Assembly (NCBI RefSeq): GCF_003610355.1
Contig: NZ_RAPY01000006.1
Coordinates: forward strand, 62,001-126,000
DNA: 64,000 bases
Direction of reading: 5' to 3'
Source of the DNA: Sphingobacterium detergens
Lineage (GTDB): Bacteria; Bacteroidota; Bacteroidia; Sphingobacteriales; Sphingobacteriaceae
Shown: in pieces, positions 38,001 to 46,718 of the stretch
Layout of the letters: each line of letters begins with the position of its first letter
Position numbering within the stretch: the stretch's first letter is position 1
Made by a program: the position numbers and the translations under genes
Notes under the pieces: generated by a model
The model's database searches: none
What the model was told of the DNA's origin: nothing
The model's input: the letters and a program-made list of their open reading frames with translations, nothing else

Positions 38001-38156
38001 GAGCAGCTCAAATGCATGACCGCAAAAAAGTATATGTCCATTGCGGAGACCTCAAAAGCTACTGCAACAAGGTGCCTGCAATACCTGCAAGAGCAGGGTA
38101 TATTTGAACAAATTGGGCTTGGAAGATCCGTACATTATGAACTTATACTTAGTTAA
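38001..38156 (+). pseudogene. C-terminal remnant of a Fic-family protein (winged-helix tail)
   Basis: An open stretch bounded by stops at 37998 and 38154 encodes about 51 residues. It includes TAKKYMSIAETSKATATR, a degenerate DLQ-like step (CLQYLQEQGIF) and the ending GRSVHYELILS. This is the pattern of the winged-helix tail found after the Fic domain in many Bacteroidota Fic proteins (K-Y-x-x-I-x-x-x-S-x-A-T-A-x-R ... G-x-G-R-S-x-x-Y). The Fic catalytic motif is absent upstream, where the frame is closed, so this is a decayed tail and not a whole gene. It sits between two leftward lipoprotein genes. The rest of the 37744-38193 spacer shows no other gene. Confidence 0.6.
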
Positions 38157-38193
38157 ACGACCGATTTTAAAATAATAGATTCAAGCGATATCA

Positions 38194-39288
38194 TTATTTC
38201 TTGTCTACCGGAATAAGTTCTGCGCCTCCCTCGTTGGGCCGGTACCAGTACTTGTGGCCCAGATCATCTTCAAAATCATGATTTGTTTTTGCTTTATCTA
38301 CATTTCTAAAACTTTTTACATCGGGCCCTTCAAAGATTTTATTGCCGACGAAAATATGTCTGGCATCTTTGGCGACAGCGCGTCTAAGGACTTCAAAAGT
38401 TTTTGGATCCGCTTCCGCAAATAGCTGTTGGTTATAATAGATGTGATTCTTGTCACCGGACCAAAAAGAGTTTCCACCAATGCCTTCCAATAGTTTAAAA
38501 CTGGCGGCATCGACATCCATGAATTCAAATTTCTTTCCTTCGATCAGCACCAGTTGATCAATGATTACCGTTTTTCTGTCAAGTAATTTGATGTTATTGG
38601 TTGAAGGCAAAGTCGTTTCGAGCACACCCATACCCTGATAGGGTTGGTAATAAAGTAATTTTTTGCCATCCAAAATGATGTATTCGTCATTGAGCACATC
38701 AATCTTGTCCGTTGTGTAATTGAGCGGATTGATACTTTTCTGTGTGACCACATAGAGTCTATTTTTGTCTTTTACAAAATTTTCATTCAAAATTTTAAAT
38801 GAAGCATAGTCAACCAGTAATGGTTGGGCATTGTAGAAATAATGTGATTTATCTTTCGCTAGGGATGCGATCGTATCATACAAGGTAATATACGTTTCGG
38901 GATCAGCACCCGTAATGGCGATGAGTTGTTGCTCGCTACATTTTCGTGTAGTTGAAGTCGTCGAACCATCGAAAACGAATACATGAGACTGATCGACGGG
39001 AATATTTCCTTTCAATCGAAAAGTTTTTGTGTCTACAAATTGTTGTGGACAGCCCATAACATAGATATTGTCTTTATCACGTCCATAGACACCTCTGATC
39101 ACAGAAAAACTATTTACATCTGCGTCCATTTTTCTTGAACCACGTTCAAAACCATTGCCTCCGGGGATAAAATAGATCGCCCCACTTTTTTTATAGTAGT
39201 CTTCAGACAAAGGACTGAGCTGCTCTTTGCAGGAAAAGAACAAACCTATACATGTGCCGATAATTCCCATTTTAAAAATATGTTTCAT
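38194..39288 (-). CDS. DKNYY-domain lipoprotein
   Basis: The 364-residue lipoprotein (signal ending LFFSC, acylated C20) is built from repeated units in which a lysine/aspartate-rich turn precedes an aromatic strand: YGRDKDNIYVMG, AKDKSHYFYNA, VKDKNRLYVVT, SGDKNHIYYNQ, AKDARHIFVG. This is the DKNYY family, common in Bacteroidota and some Gram-negatives, of unknown function and probably a repeat beta-scaffold on the cell surface. Length is normal. It is a single-gene unit that follows a Fic remnant and is divergent from the HEPN gene region. Confidence 0.85.
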   Translation of the reverse strand: MKHIFKMGIIGTCIGLFFSCKEQLSPLSEDYYKKSGAIYFIPGGNGFERGSRKMDADVNSFSVIRGVYGRDKDNIYVMGCPQQFVDTKTFRLKGNIPVDQSHVFVFDGSTTSTTRKCSEQQLIAITGADPETYITLYDTIASLAKDKSHYFYNAQPLLVDYASFKILNENFVKDKNRLYVVTQKSINPLNYTTDKIDVLNDEYIILDGKKLLYYQPYQGMGVLETTLPSTNNIKLLDRKTVIIDQLVLIEGKKFEFMDVDAASFKLLEGIGGNSFWSGDKNHIYYNQQLFAEADPKTFEVLRRAVAKDARHIFVGNKIFEGPDVKSFRNVDKAKTNHDFEDDLGHKYWYRPNEGGAELIPVDKK

Positions 39289-39587
39289 GCTTTCATTTCT
39301 ATGATTTGTGCCCTGATGAAGTTTTGCTATTCCTGAATATAATGAACTGCATAATCCACTGTATTTTAAAAATACAATACATCAACCATGTGTGCGGAGG
39401 GAATTTACGATTCGCTTATGGCTATTTATGATTCGTTTACATCCAATTGTGGAGCGGGAAGGACTGATCCTATTTATCAGATTTGTTCGGCGCAATTGGG
39501 ACTTAAATTTAGTAATAATTTAGAAAACAGTTGCCTGTCCAAGGGGAAGGAATATGGGCGCTGTTAAGGTCGGATTAGGCACCCTTA

Positions 39588-39653
39588 CAGTATTGTTTAA
39601 GTATTGATAAAGTATAGATTAAGTATTGCTATAGTATTTGTACAATATAGATT
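39588..39653 (+). repeat. Six phased copies of an imperfect 11-bp repeat
   Basis: Starting at 39588 the sequence divides into six consecutive 11-bp units: CAGTATTGTTT, AAGTATTGATA, AAGTATAGATT, AAGTATTGCTA, TAGTATTTGTA and CAATATAGATT, with consensus AAGTATTGATT. The 11-bp period is one helical turn, so all copies face the same side of the DNA. The array is 300 bp before the DKNYY gene start and 120 bp before a good promoter in the HEPN direction. Confidence 0.75.
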
Positions 39654-39773
39654 TTGGATAGCTAGCCAGTGTTATTTCCGTGCTGTAGTTGGCCTACTGG
39701 TCTACTATGATTACCTGTAATAAAGGATGGTTATCTTTTTGTATAACTGAAAGACTATTATTCTTAATAATAT

Positions 39774-39804
39774 TTGTTTTTTATATTATTAATTATTACG
39801 TTTG
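39774..39804 (+). promoter_or_regulatory. Candidate Bacteroidota promoter upstream of the HEPN gene
   Basis: TTG at 39774-39776 lies 20 bp before TACGTTTG (39797-39804), an exact TAnnTTTG match. A start around 39811 would give a leader of about 320 nt before the HEPN gene, interrupted by a terminator-like hairpin. Confidence 0.5.
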
Positions 39805-39864
39805 TATATATAAACTATACTATTGTATCGTAATGGTGTTTTTGTGTAAATAACACAAATGCCT

Positions 39865-39902
39865 TACCTGTATCTTAGTCGGCAAGCAGGTAGGTATTTT
39901 TT
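39865..39902 (+). terminator. Terminator-like hairpin in the HEPN leader (attenuator or end of a small RNA)
   Basis: TACCTG (39865-39870) pairs with CAGGTA (39887-39892), with an inner CTT/AAG pairing, and six Ts follow at 39897-39902. A second perfect 7-bp hairpin, TTTGTGT/ACACAAA, lies just upstream at 39841-39859. Both fall within ~95 nt of the predicted transcription start. The stem is modest, so the call is cautious. The remaining 39289-40133 spacer shows no convincing gene. Confidence 0.45.
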
Positions 39903-40133
39903 CGCAGTCAAGCTGAAACTTCGATACAATTGTTTTCATTGCCGGCCTTTTCTTAATAAACCAAGGTGCAAACGTATATGCATTTTACCTGTTGATTATC
40001 TATTTAGTCATCTTGGTTGTCTTTCTGTGTTTTTTACAAAAAAACTGTTTATTATTTGCAATAATAGTCTTTAACGATTTGTTGTACTGAAGACTATCTT
40101 TTGCGGGATTTTTTAACCATTCAATCATTTATT

Positions 40134-41918
40134 ATGGAAATTAATAGTCAGTTGATTATTGAACGTTTATCCCTGCGTATGGATCTCGATCGTATTTATT
40201 TCTTCAAATATCAGTTCTTAAATCAGGAACACCACCACTTACTTTTAGCGCTTAAGCCAGTGAGCGGGCTTTCCACCAAGGCCCTGAAGCCTATTGTGGA
40301 GTTATGTCTGATGGATCAGGAGAATATTACCTATGAGATCGTTCTAATTGGGGATTTGAAGAGTAAGATAAAGATCGGTAGCATATATTATGCCTATGCT
40401 TCGTTGCCTAAGCACATCATTTTTCTTGCTGATGGCAAAAATAATAAGCTGCAGGGACATAAAGAATTGCGAAGTGCATTGGAACTCGCTGAGGAATATT
40501 ATAAGAAAATACTGCCTTTATCAGCCGATTTCCTAAAGGGAGCGGAAGCTTTTGCTGCTGCAGGAAACTACCTTAAAGCGGTATTTATGCTACATCAGGG
40601 ACTAGAAAATCACTTACGGTTGTTACAGGTTATGGTCGAAGGGAGAGCGAATAATGTACACCGGTTAAATAATAGAATTAGAAATCTAAGCGAGCATTTT
40701 GAGACACTGGATACGCATTTTATAGGCGATAATGAACTGGCAAGAGAGCGCTTTAAATTGTTAGATGGAGCCTTTGATGCAGTAAAGCAAAATAAGGAAT
40801 TGGAAATTTCGGCTTTTGAAGCCTCTAGCCTATATGATCATAGTCGGTTAATGTTGGATGCGATCGATCAATTATTTCACTATTTTATAGGGGCTCTTCG
40901 CTCTGAATATGAGCAGATCACGGCCACACAGATCGATATTCCGCAAGCAGAGACCGAACCGACGGTTACCACCGTTACGAAGGTTCCGGAAATAATGAAA
41001 AAGAATGCTGCTTCGCCCGCTGACAAGAAGATTGTAACCACAGCACAGCCGGCTGTTTCAAATAATCCTATTCTCCAATCTTTCCCTTGGCCGGATCGGT
41101 ATCAGTCCGATATACAGCAGCTGCTCAAACAGATCTGCCAGGACAATCAACCCGAACAGATTATGTTGCTCAACTACTATGTGAGTAACGCCAATGGGGG
41201 CGGATTGTTCGACTTTCCACCCAAAGAAATAGGCAATGCGACTCTCTATTTAGTTGTCATTAAAAAACGGATTGGACCAGTGCATTTTCGTAAAGTTTCT
41301 TTTGGACGGGTTACGGCAGTTATTTCTTTTTTAAGCAGCAATTTTATCGAAACAAAATTGAACAAAGGAAGTCGCTTTTCGAATACGATTTGGACTGACT
41401 CCATCGTTCTCTTCCGTGATCCGCAGTATAAACCATGTTACTTTGTAAGGCCAATAGCTTGGTCCGATACCTTATTGAAAACCGTAAATTGTTGTGAGCG
41501 TAATTCAAAGCTTATGCAGGATACGGTAGAGCTTTTTACAGATGAGCGTATTTCAAGCAGATTATTGGCAGTTTCATTGCTTAATCAGTTGCTATCGATT
41601 GGGGTATATACTTATCTCTATCTGCGTATCGGCCATGCGCCACTTAATGCGAATTTGGAAGAACTGATTGATTGGACTTGTATCTGCGATAATAGGTTGA
41701 AAGAATTTTTTATCGCTAAAAACGATATTGATGGGATATTAAATGCAGAACTAATGCGGCAGACCAAATCACGGATCTATGAGTTACCTCCTGAATTGAC
41801 CCAGTTGGACATGAGCGTTTTTAGTGCGAAAGCAAGTGATATCGGCAATATTTTCTTGGATCTCTGCCAGCAGAGTTTGAAATATTTGGAAGCGAAATCG
41901 GGGATTAAAATAAATTGA
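40134..41918 (+). CDS. Large HEPN-domain protein, probably with a duplicated nucleotidyltransferase-like/HEPN layout
   Basis: Residues ~115-280 of this 594-residue protein form a HEPN-type helical domain: AAGNYLKAVFMLHQGLENHLRLLQ, then the RX4H motif RANNVH (R171, H176) at the place where HEPN RNases carry their catalytic pair. Residues ~20-110 are an alpha/beta segment that could be a degenerate nucleotidyltransferase. A second alpha/beta segment (~315-440) and a second helical region (~460-590, with LLAVSLLNQLLSIGVY and IGHAPLNANLEEL) look like a diverged copy of the same pair, lacking the RX4H. ATG at 40134 is chosen over TTG at 40101. No signal peptide. Exact role unknown; RNase, stress or defence function is inference. 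Confidence 0.65.
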   Translation: MEINSQLIIERLSLRMDLDRIYFFKYQFLNQEHHHLLLALKPVSGLSTKALKPIVELCLMDQENITYEIVLIGDLKSKIKIGSIYYAYASLPKHIIFLADGKNNKLQGHKELRSALELAEEYYKKILPLSADFLKGAEAFAAAGNYLKAVFMLHQGLENHLRLLQVMVEGRANNVHRLNNRIRNLSEHFETLDTHFIGDNELARERFKLLDGAFDAVKQNKELEISAFEASSLYDHSRLMLDAIDQLFHYFIGALRSEYEQITATQIDIPQAETEPTVTTVTKVPEIMKKNAASPADKKIVTTAQPAVSNNPILQSFPWPDRYQSDIQQLLKQICQDNQPEQIMLLNYYVSNANGGGLFDFPPKEIGNATLYLVVIKKRIGPVHFRKVSFGRVTAVISFLSSNFIETKLNKGSRFSNTIWTDSIVLFRDPQYKPCYFVRPIAWSDTLLKTVNCCERNSKLMQDTVELFTDERISSRLLAVSLLNQLLSIGVYTYLYLRIGHAPLNANLEELIDWTCICDNRLKEFFIAKNDIDGILNAELMRQTKSRIYELPPELTQLDMSVFSAKASDIGNIFLDLCQQSLKYLEAKSGIKIN

Positions 41919-41962
41919 AGCTTGCTATGAAATGCTAGGTTCTCACTTAAGTAGGGTAGACT

Positions 41963-42115
41963 ATGGCCTATAAGATTGTTTGCCGAGACTCTGTCGAAGA
42001 GCGAATCCTAGGACTTCAGGCCAGTAAAAAAAGAATGGCTGAGGGTATAATCTTGGACGAAGCCAATCTGATGAAATCCATTAGTAAAGAAGAACTACTT
42101 AAATTATTCGAGTAA
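41963..42115 (+). pseudogene. C-terminal remnant of a SNF2-type helicase
   Basis: Fifty codons from ATG 41963 to a stop at 42113 encode AYKIVCRDSVEERILGLQ, then SKKRMAEGII, DEANLMKSISKEELLKLFE. This closely follows the extreme C-terminus of SNF2/Rad54-family helicases of Bacteroidota (K-x-S-V-E-E-x-I-x-x-L-Q ... L-x-x-E-E-L-L-x-L-F). The helicase core is absent: a stop lies two codons before the ATG, and the HEPN gene ends 44 bp upstream. It is best read as the tail left after deletion or replacement of a helicase gene. Confidence 0.65.
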
Positions 42116-42134
42116 CCAATTATAAACTTAACGT

Positions 42135-42845
42135 ATGAATACCGAATCTACAATAAAAACTTCTCACGCTGGAATGATGTATTCACGTGATTTCCAACTT
42201 TGGTATACCTATCTCAAGCGACGGATAGAAAAAGAGTGGCGCCCCGAGGAGCTTTCGTTCTTACTAGGCAAGCCCGATCATGCCTATCTCGATTTTGAGC
42301 GGATGTTTCAAGTCCAAAAGTTTTTAACGCAAGAATCTATTTTATTGGATCGGATATATACGAGTTCTCGGATCGAGGCGATGGAATTCCACCGGGAAAA
42401 ATATGAGGTTTCCGAGGAGCGTCTGGTGCGTCTTAAAATTGAAGAAGATGAGGTGAAATGGAACTATACTATTGAACTACCCTGGCAGTTTGAGAAGGGA
42501 GAGGAACTTCCTCCTGCACCAGAATTGCAATTTGAGGAATGGAAGGCCGAGAAAGATCTTCAACTTGAATCGGATGCTATGCTCCATGTTCGGCAAAAAC
42601 TGGACGTATTATTGGACAGTAATTACTTTGAAAACGGTGCTACGGCGTTGCAAATGTTTCGTAAAGTCGCACCTACCGGTCTTGTTCATTTACAGATTTT
42701 TCCTCGACATCTTAAAAATGTCTTGTATAGCCTTATTCAACAAAACAAACTCGTTGTCAGAAATATAGAAAATAGCTTTTCATTTTTCTTAACGGCTTTT
42801 CAGCAAGCTAGTCGCAAACAGTATTTATTAAATGGCTGGCGTTGA
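42135..42845 (+). CDS. Hypothetical protein, possibly nucleic-acid binding
   Basis: No family is recognised for these 236 residues. The sequence has no signal peptide or membrane helix. The N-terminal half is helical and charged (RDFQLWYTYLKRRIEKEWRPEELSFLLG), the middle is acidic, and the C-terminal ~70 residues (ALQMFRKVAPTGLVHLQIFP...NVLYSLIQQNKLVV) have the helix-helix-strand rhythm of a winged-helix domain. Its stop codon (42843-42845) lies 29 bp before the ATG of the small membrane protein gene. It begins 19 bases after the helicase remnant, which suggests it was once the gene after that helicase. Confidence 0.6.
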   Translation: MNTESTIKTSHAGMMYSRDFQLWYTYLKRRIEKEWRPEELSFLLGKPDHAYLDFERMFQVQKFLTQESILLDRIYTSSRIEAMEFHREKYEVSEERLVRLKIEEDEVKWNYTIELPWQFEKGEELPPAPELQFEEWKAEKDLQLESDAMLHVRQKLDVLLDSNYFENGATALQMFRKVAPTGLVHLQIFPRHLKNVLYSLIQQNKLVVRNIENSFSFFLTAFQQASRKQYLLNGWR

Positions 42846-42874
42846 GTAAAAAAACAATCATTATATTTATCCCA

Positions 42875-43192
42875 ATGAATAAAATGATTCCTACAAATAG
42901 AACATCAATGGTACCAGCCATTTTCAAAGGATTGGCTGGTACCATTTTTATTTTTGCTTTTTTGACGGCCATTTCTTATCAAAATGATCTACCCGTGGAT
43001 GGTAAATTGGTGATTGGATTTCCCTGGGAGTTCTATTCAGAGGGTACAGGCTATAATCTTGAACGTGATGAATACGCCAGTTTCGAAAATTTTGAACCAC
43101 TTAAACTGATCGGTAATTTCCTTATCGCACTAGCTATATACCTTGTTTTACACCTGTCTCTTCGCCCTCTTTTTGGAAAAAATAAGCGCTAA
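42875..43192 (+). CDS. Small two-helix membrane protein, unknown function
   Basis: The ~105-residue protein has two predicted membrane helices (IFKGLAGTIFIFAFLTAISY and LIGNFLIALAIYLVLHLSLRP) around an ~45-residue loop containing GFPWEFYSEGTGYNLERD, and a basic C-terminus. No family is recognised. ATG at 42875 is preferred, but TTG at 42842 or ATG at 42884 could also start it. It lies 29 bases after the preceding gene. Confidence 0.55.
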   Translation: MNKMIPTNRTSMVPAIFKGLAGTIFIFAFLTAISYQNDLPVDGKLVIGFPWEFYSEGTGYNLERDEYASFENFEPLKLIGNFLIALAIYLVLHLSLRPLFGKNKR

Positions 43193-43330
43193 TTTCTGTC
43201 GTTATTGTTAGCCTTTTGTTAAGACTATTTTATATGCTAACGCGGTTTAGTTAAAAACTATTAACCTTTTATTGATACTACCTTCATATTGCATTTGTAA
43301 CCTTGTACCCATAAATCAAATGCACTACTT

Positions 43331-46300
43331 ATGAAAATTAAAGCCAACAATGTCTTTTGGTTGTTATGTGCCATTGCAGCGAGCTCATCGGCTGTTCAAG
43401 CTAAACCTCTATCGCTAACCAAACCGCATTTCTTACAGGTACAGCATCCCGTTAGCGGCCGTGTGGTCGATGCGCAGGGCAATGCAGTTTCAGGAGCAAC
43501 AATTCAAAATTTAAAAAGTAAAAAGTCCGTTCAATCCGATGAAAAAGGAAATTTCCATATCGATGCGGAGGTCGGTGATAGACTCAGTATCTCCTATGTT
43601 GGATTTAACAATCTTGTCCAGCCTATAGCGCAATCCAATGGACAGATCTTTGTCTTACAGCCCAATGAAAATACGCTTGAGGAAGTGACGGTTTCCATCG
43701 GCTATCAGAAAATACGGAAGTCCGATGTTACCGGTGCAATCGCCAGTGTAAAAGCCGAAGAACTAAATCTCAGTGCGCCGAAACTATCTCAGGCTTTAGT
43801 TGGTAAAGTAGCAGGTGTGCAAGTGATGCAAACAAGCGGGGCTCCGTACGATGGAACCAAAATGCGTGTCCGAGGTATGGGATCGATCAACGCAGGTTCG
43901 GATCCCTTGTACGTAATCGATGGTTACCCATCTGGAAACAATTTAAATATCAATCCTAATGATATAGAATCTTTCGATGTTTTAAAGGACGCTGCTTCTG
44001 CTGCGATCTATGGATCCCGTGGTGCTGGCGGGGTCGTATTGATTACAACCAAACGTGGCAAGGAAGGTAAAAGTAATGTGGATTATGAAGTATTGGGAGG
44101 CTTTGGTCAGCTTTCCAAGAAAATAGACGTCTTAAATTCAGAACAGTTTATTGATCTCCTGATTGATGGCCGTAATAATTCCTATAAAGACCTTCTGGCC
44201 GCGAAAGGGATCGCTTGGAGTGATAGTCGGCGCTTTGATGATAATAAAACGCGTATCGCCAATGTCGGAAATGCAGGCTCGGTGAGTATTCCTGAAGACT
44301 ATTATGACTTTGCCTCCGGCACCGCAAAAAAAGCGAAATATGATACGGATTGGCAGGATGCCTTATACCGTAATGCACCTTTCCAACGTCATAATCTCTC
44401 TACCTATGGCGGTAACGAAAAAAATCGCTACTTCCTGAGTGGCTCGTATCAGAATCAGCAAGGGATCATGCTTGGGACGGATCAAAAAGTCTTTAATTTC
44501 CGCGCCAATATTGATAGCAAGGTAAGCAAAAGATTGACCGTCGGCGCAAATGTTTCCTTTACATATAATGACAACAACGAGGTGACGACAGGGCGTTACG
44601 ACAGAAGCCCATCAATGGCCGCATTAATTTATTTGCCGACCCTCCCTGTTTATAACGAAGATGGAACCTATGCCAAATACCTGATGGCTGATCTGTCGGC
44701 AAATAACTTTGGTATCCAGAATCCAGAAAACCCACTGGCCTATGTTACTGAGATTAAAAACAACCGCCGTGGAAAGAGGGGGATATATAATGTCTTTGCT
44801 GATTTTTCCATTATTGATGGCCTAAATCTGAAAGTAAACGGTGGATTGTCTACTTATGACGAGAAGTATGATTATTTCCGTCCGACAAGTATATCCGATG
44901 GAAACAACAAACCGTTTTCACCGCAGGCAATTTCTGCAGCCTACGCAGATGCCAAGACAAAAAATGAACTGGATAAATTGCTAGAAACAACATTAAACTA
45001 TAACAAGACTTTCGGTGAGAAACATCAGGTATCTGCATTATTGGGTTATTCGGCTCAACGAACAGATTACGATTATCAAGGTGTGCGGGCCAACGGCTTT
45101 AATAACAATGCGATTGGCGAAATTACCGATAAGGGAGCCGATCCTTCTAATTTCCAATTGTTAAAAGACGATACTTTCAAACGTACGACAACGCTCCAGT
45201 CTTATTTTAGCCGCGTAAACTACAGTTTTGATTCGAAATATTTCCTTTCGGCATCCATTCGTACAGATGGTTCATCGCGCTTCGGGCCAAATAACAAATG
45301 GGGAACTTTCCCATCGGTTTCAGCTGGATGGACGGTCTCCAAAGAGGAGTTTTATACGGATTGGTTAGGACAACAATCGACAGTCAAACTAAGAGCGAGC
45401 TGGGGACGTAGTGGAAATAATAATATTGGTGATTATCGCGCGATATCCATTATCAACTCGTCGGCCGGAGTTATTCTTGGCGATAAAGTGGAGACTTCTT
45501 ATACCGCAGGTGATCTACTCGATCCAAAATTGAGCTGGGAAACAACTTCGCAATACAACGCCGGTCTGGACCTCGGTTTATTAAAAGGCCGACTCAACAT
45601 TATGACCAACTTCTACCTGAGCCGTTCCTTTAATTTATTATTCAACCAGCCACTCTCCGCTGTATCTGGATCAACAGCGATCTTGACCAATCTGCCAAAT
45701 TCAAAGGTGCAGAATAAAGGTTTTGATGTACAGATTGATGCAACACTGATTCGAAAAAATGAATTTGAATTGGGATTCAGCGGAAACATTAATGTCAACA
45801 GAAATAAGGTGCTTGATCTAGGAGGTGCTTCTACAATCTTAACGAATGGCGCTGAACGCTCATACCTAACGCATATTACACAAGAAGGAAGTCCGATTGG
45901 TATGTTCTATGGTTTTAAAGTTCTCGGTGTTGCAACTGAGGAAAACTATAAAGCTGTCGCACCTTCAGCGGCTTCAACAACTCCGCTACAACCCGGAGAC
46001 CTTTATTTTGAAGATGTAGATGGCAATGGTGTAGTCAATGATGCCGATAAACGGGTGATCGGCAATCCGCATCCTAATTTTACCTATGGCTTTGCAGTCA
46101 ACGCACGCTATAAGGCATTCGATCTACGCGCATCATTTAATGGCTCCCAAGGGAATAAAGTGCTGGATGGCTATGATTATTACCTCTACAATATGGAGGG
46201 CTCCGGCAATCAATATGCGGATGTCGCACAACGCTATCGTTCGGCTCAAAATCCAGGAAATGGAAAAGTGTACCGTGCATCGCGTGGCGGTACGCAAAGT

Positions 46301-46582
46301 AACAGTACGCGTCTCTCCGATTTTTATCTGCAGGACGGTTCATTCTTGCGTATGACAAATATTGCTCTGGGGTATAATCTTTCCAAAAGCATTGCAGAAA
46401 AGTTAACACTTTCTGGGGTAAGGGTCTATGCTACAGTGGACAATCCATTTACGATTTCTAAATACAAAGGCTACAATCCGGAACCGGATTATAATCAACG
46501 CGGCAACCTGACACCAGGTGTGGATTATGGGCTCTATCCATTGGTGAGATCGTATAACCTTGGTGTGAAAGTAACGTTCTAA
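43331..46582 (+). CDS. SusC-type TonB-dependent outer-membrane transporter
   Basis: The 1083-residue protein has a signal peptide (to about AVQA, residue 25), a carboxypeptidase-D-like extension (VSGRVVDAQGNAVSGATI), a plug (KMRVRGMGSINAGSDPLYVIDG, FDVLKDAASAAIYGSRGAGG), and a long barrel ending in LGVKVTF. It pairs with the SusD lipoprotein encoded 136 bp downstream. The upstream region has a TTAACC...TACCTTCA block like that before the SusC gene at 29563, a possible shared promoter type. No carbohydrate enzyme is in this operon, so the substrate is not indicated. Confidence 0.95.
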   Translation: MKIKANNVFWLLCAIAASSSAVQAKPLSLTKPHFLQVQHPVSGRVVDAQGNAVSGATIQNLKSKKSVQSDEKGNFHIDAEVGDRLSISYVGFNNLVQPIAQSNGQIFVLQPNENTLEEVTVSIGYQKIRKSDVTGAIASVKAEELNLSAPKLSQALVGKVAGVQVMQTSGAPYDGTKMRVRGMGSINAGSDPLYVIDGYPSGNNLNINPNDIESFDVLKDAASAAIYGSRGAGGVVLITTKRGKEGKSNVDYEVLGGFGQLSKKIDVLNSEQFIDLLIDGRNNSYKDLLAAKGIAWSDSRRFDDNKTRIANVGNAGSVSIPEDYYDFASGTAKKAKYDTDWQDALYRNAPFQRHNLSTYGGNEKNRYFLSGSYQNQQGIMLGTDQKVFNFRANIDSKVSKRLTVGANVSFTYNDNNEVTTGRYDRSPSMAALIYLPTLPVYNEDGTYAKYLMADLSANNFGIQNPENPLAYVTEIKNNRRGKRGIYNVFADFSIIDGLNLKVNGGLSTYDEKYDYFRPTSISDGNNKPFSPQAISAAYADAKTKNELDKLLETTLNYNKTFGEKHQVSALLGYSAQRTDYDYQGVRANGFNNNAIGEITDKGADPSNFQLLKDDTFKRTTTLQSYFSRVNYSFDSKYFLSASIRTDGSSRFGPNNKWGTFPSVSAGWTVSKEEFYTDWLGQQSTVKLRASWGRSGNNNIGDYRAISIINSSAGVILGDKVETSYTAGDLLDPKLSWETTSQYNAGLDLGLLKGRLNIMTNFYLSRSFNLLFNQPLSAVSGSTAILTNLPNSKVQNKGFDVQIDATLIRKNEFELGFSGNINVNRNKVLDLGGASTILTNGAERSYLTHITQEGSPIGMFYGFKVLGVATEENYKAVAPSAASTTPLQPGDLYFEDVDGNGVVNDADKRVIGNPHPNFTYGFAVNARYKAFDLRASFNGSQGNKVLDGYDYYLYNMEGSGNQYADVAQRYRSAQNPGNGKVYRASRGGTQSNSTRLSDFYLQDGSFLRMTNIALGYNLSKSIAEKLTLSGVRVYATVDNPFTISKYKGYNPEPDYNQRGNLTPGVDYGLYPLVRSYNLGVKVTF

Positions 46583-46718
46583 TGGTTTGACCAAGGAGCT
46601 ATTGTGCATATAGGCATATTAGGAAAAAACCCCTATCAGTAGCTTCGTGTTTATAAATAATAGCCTTGCAAACCTCGCTTTAAAAGGAGGTAGGCAGGAA
46701 AAAATAAAAAATAACAGG

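Noticed and set aside
39588..39653. CRISPR array
   Set aside because: The units are 11 bp, directly abutting, with no spacers, and no cas genes are nearby.
39859..40074. Rightward 71-codon open frame in the HEPN leader
   Set aside because: Its composition is irregular (many Cys, Phe, Arg), it shows no family signal, and it overlaps the terminator-like hairpin.
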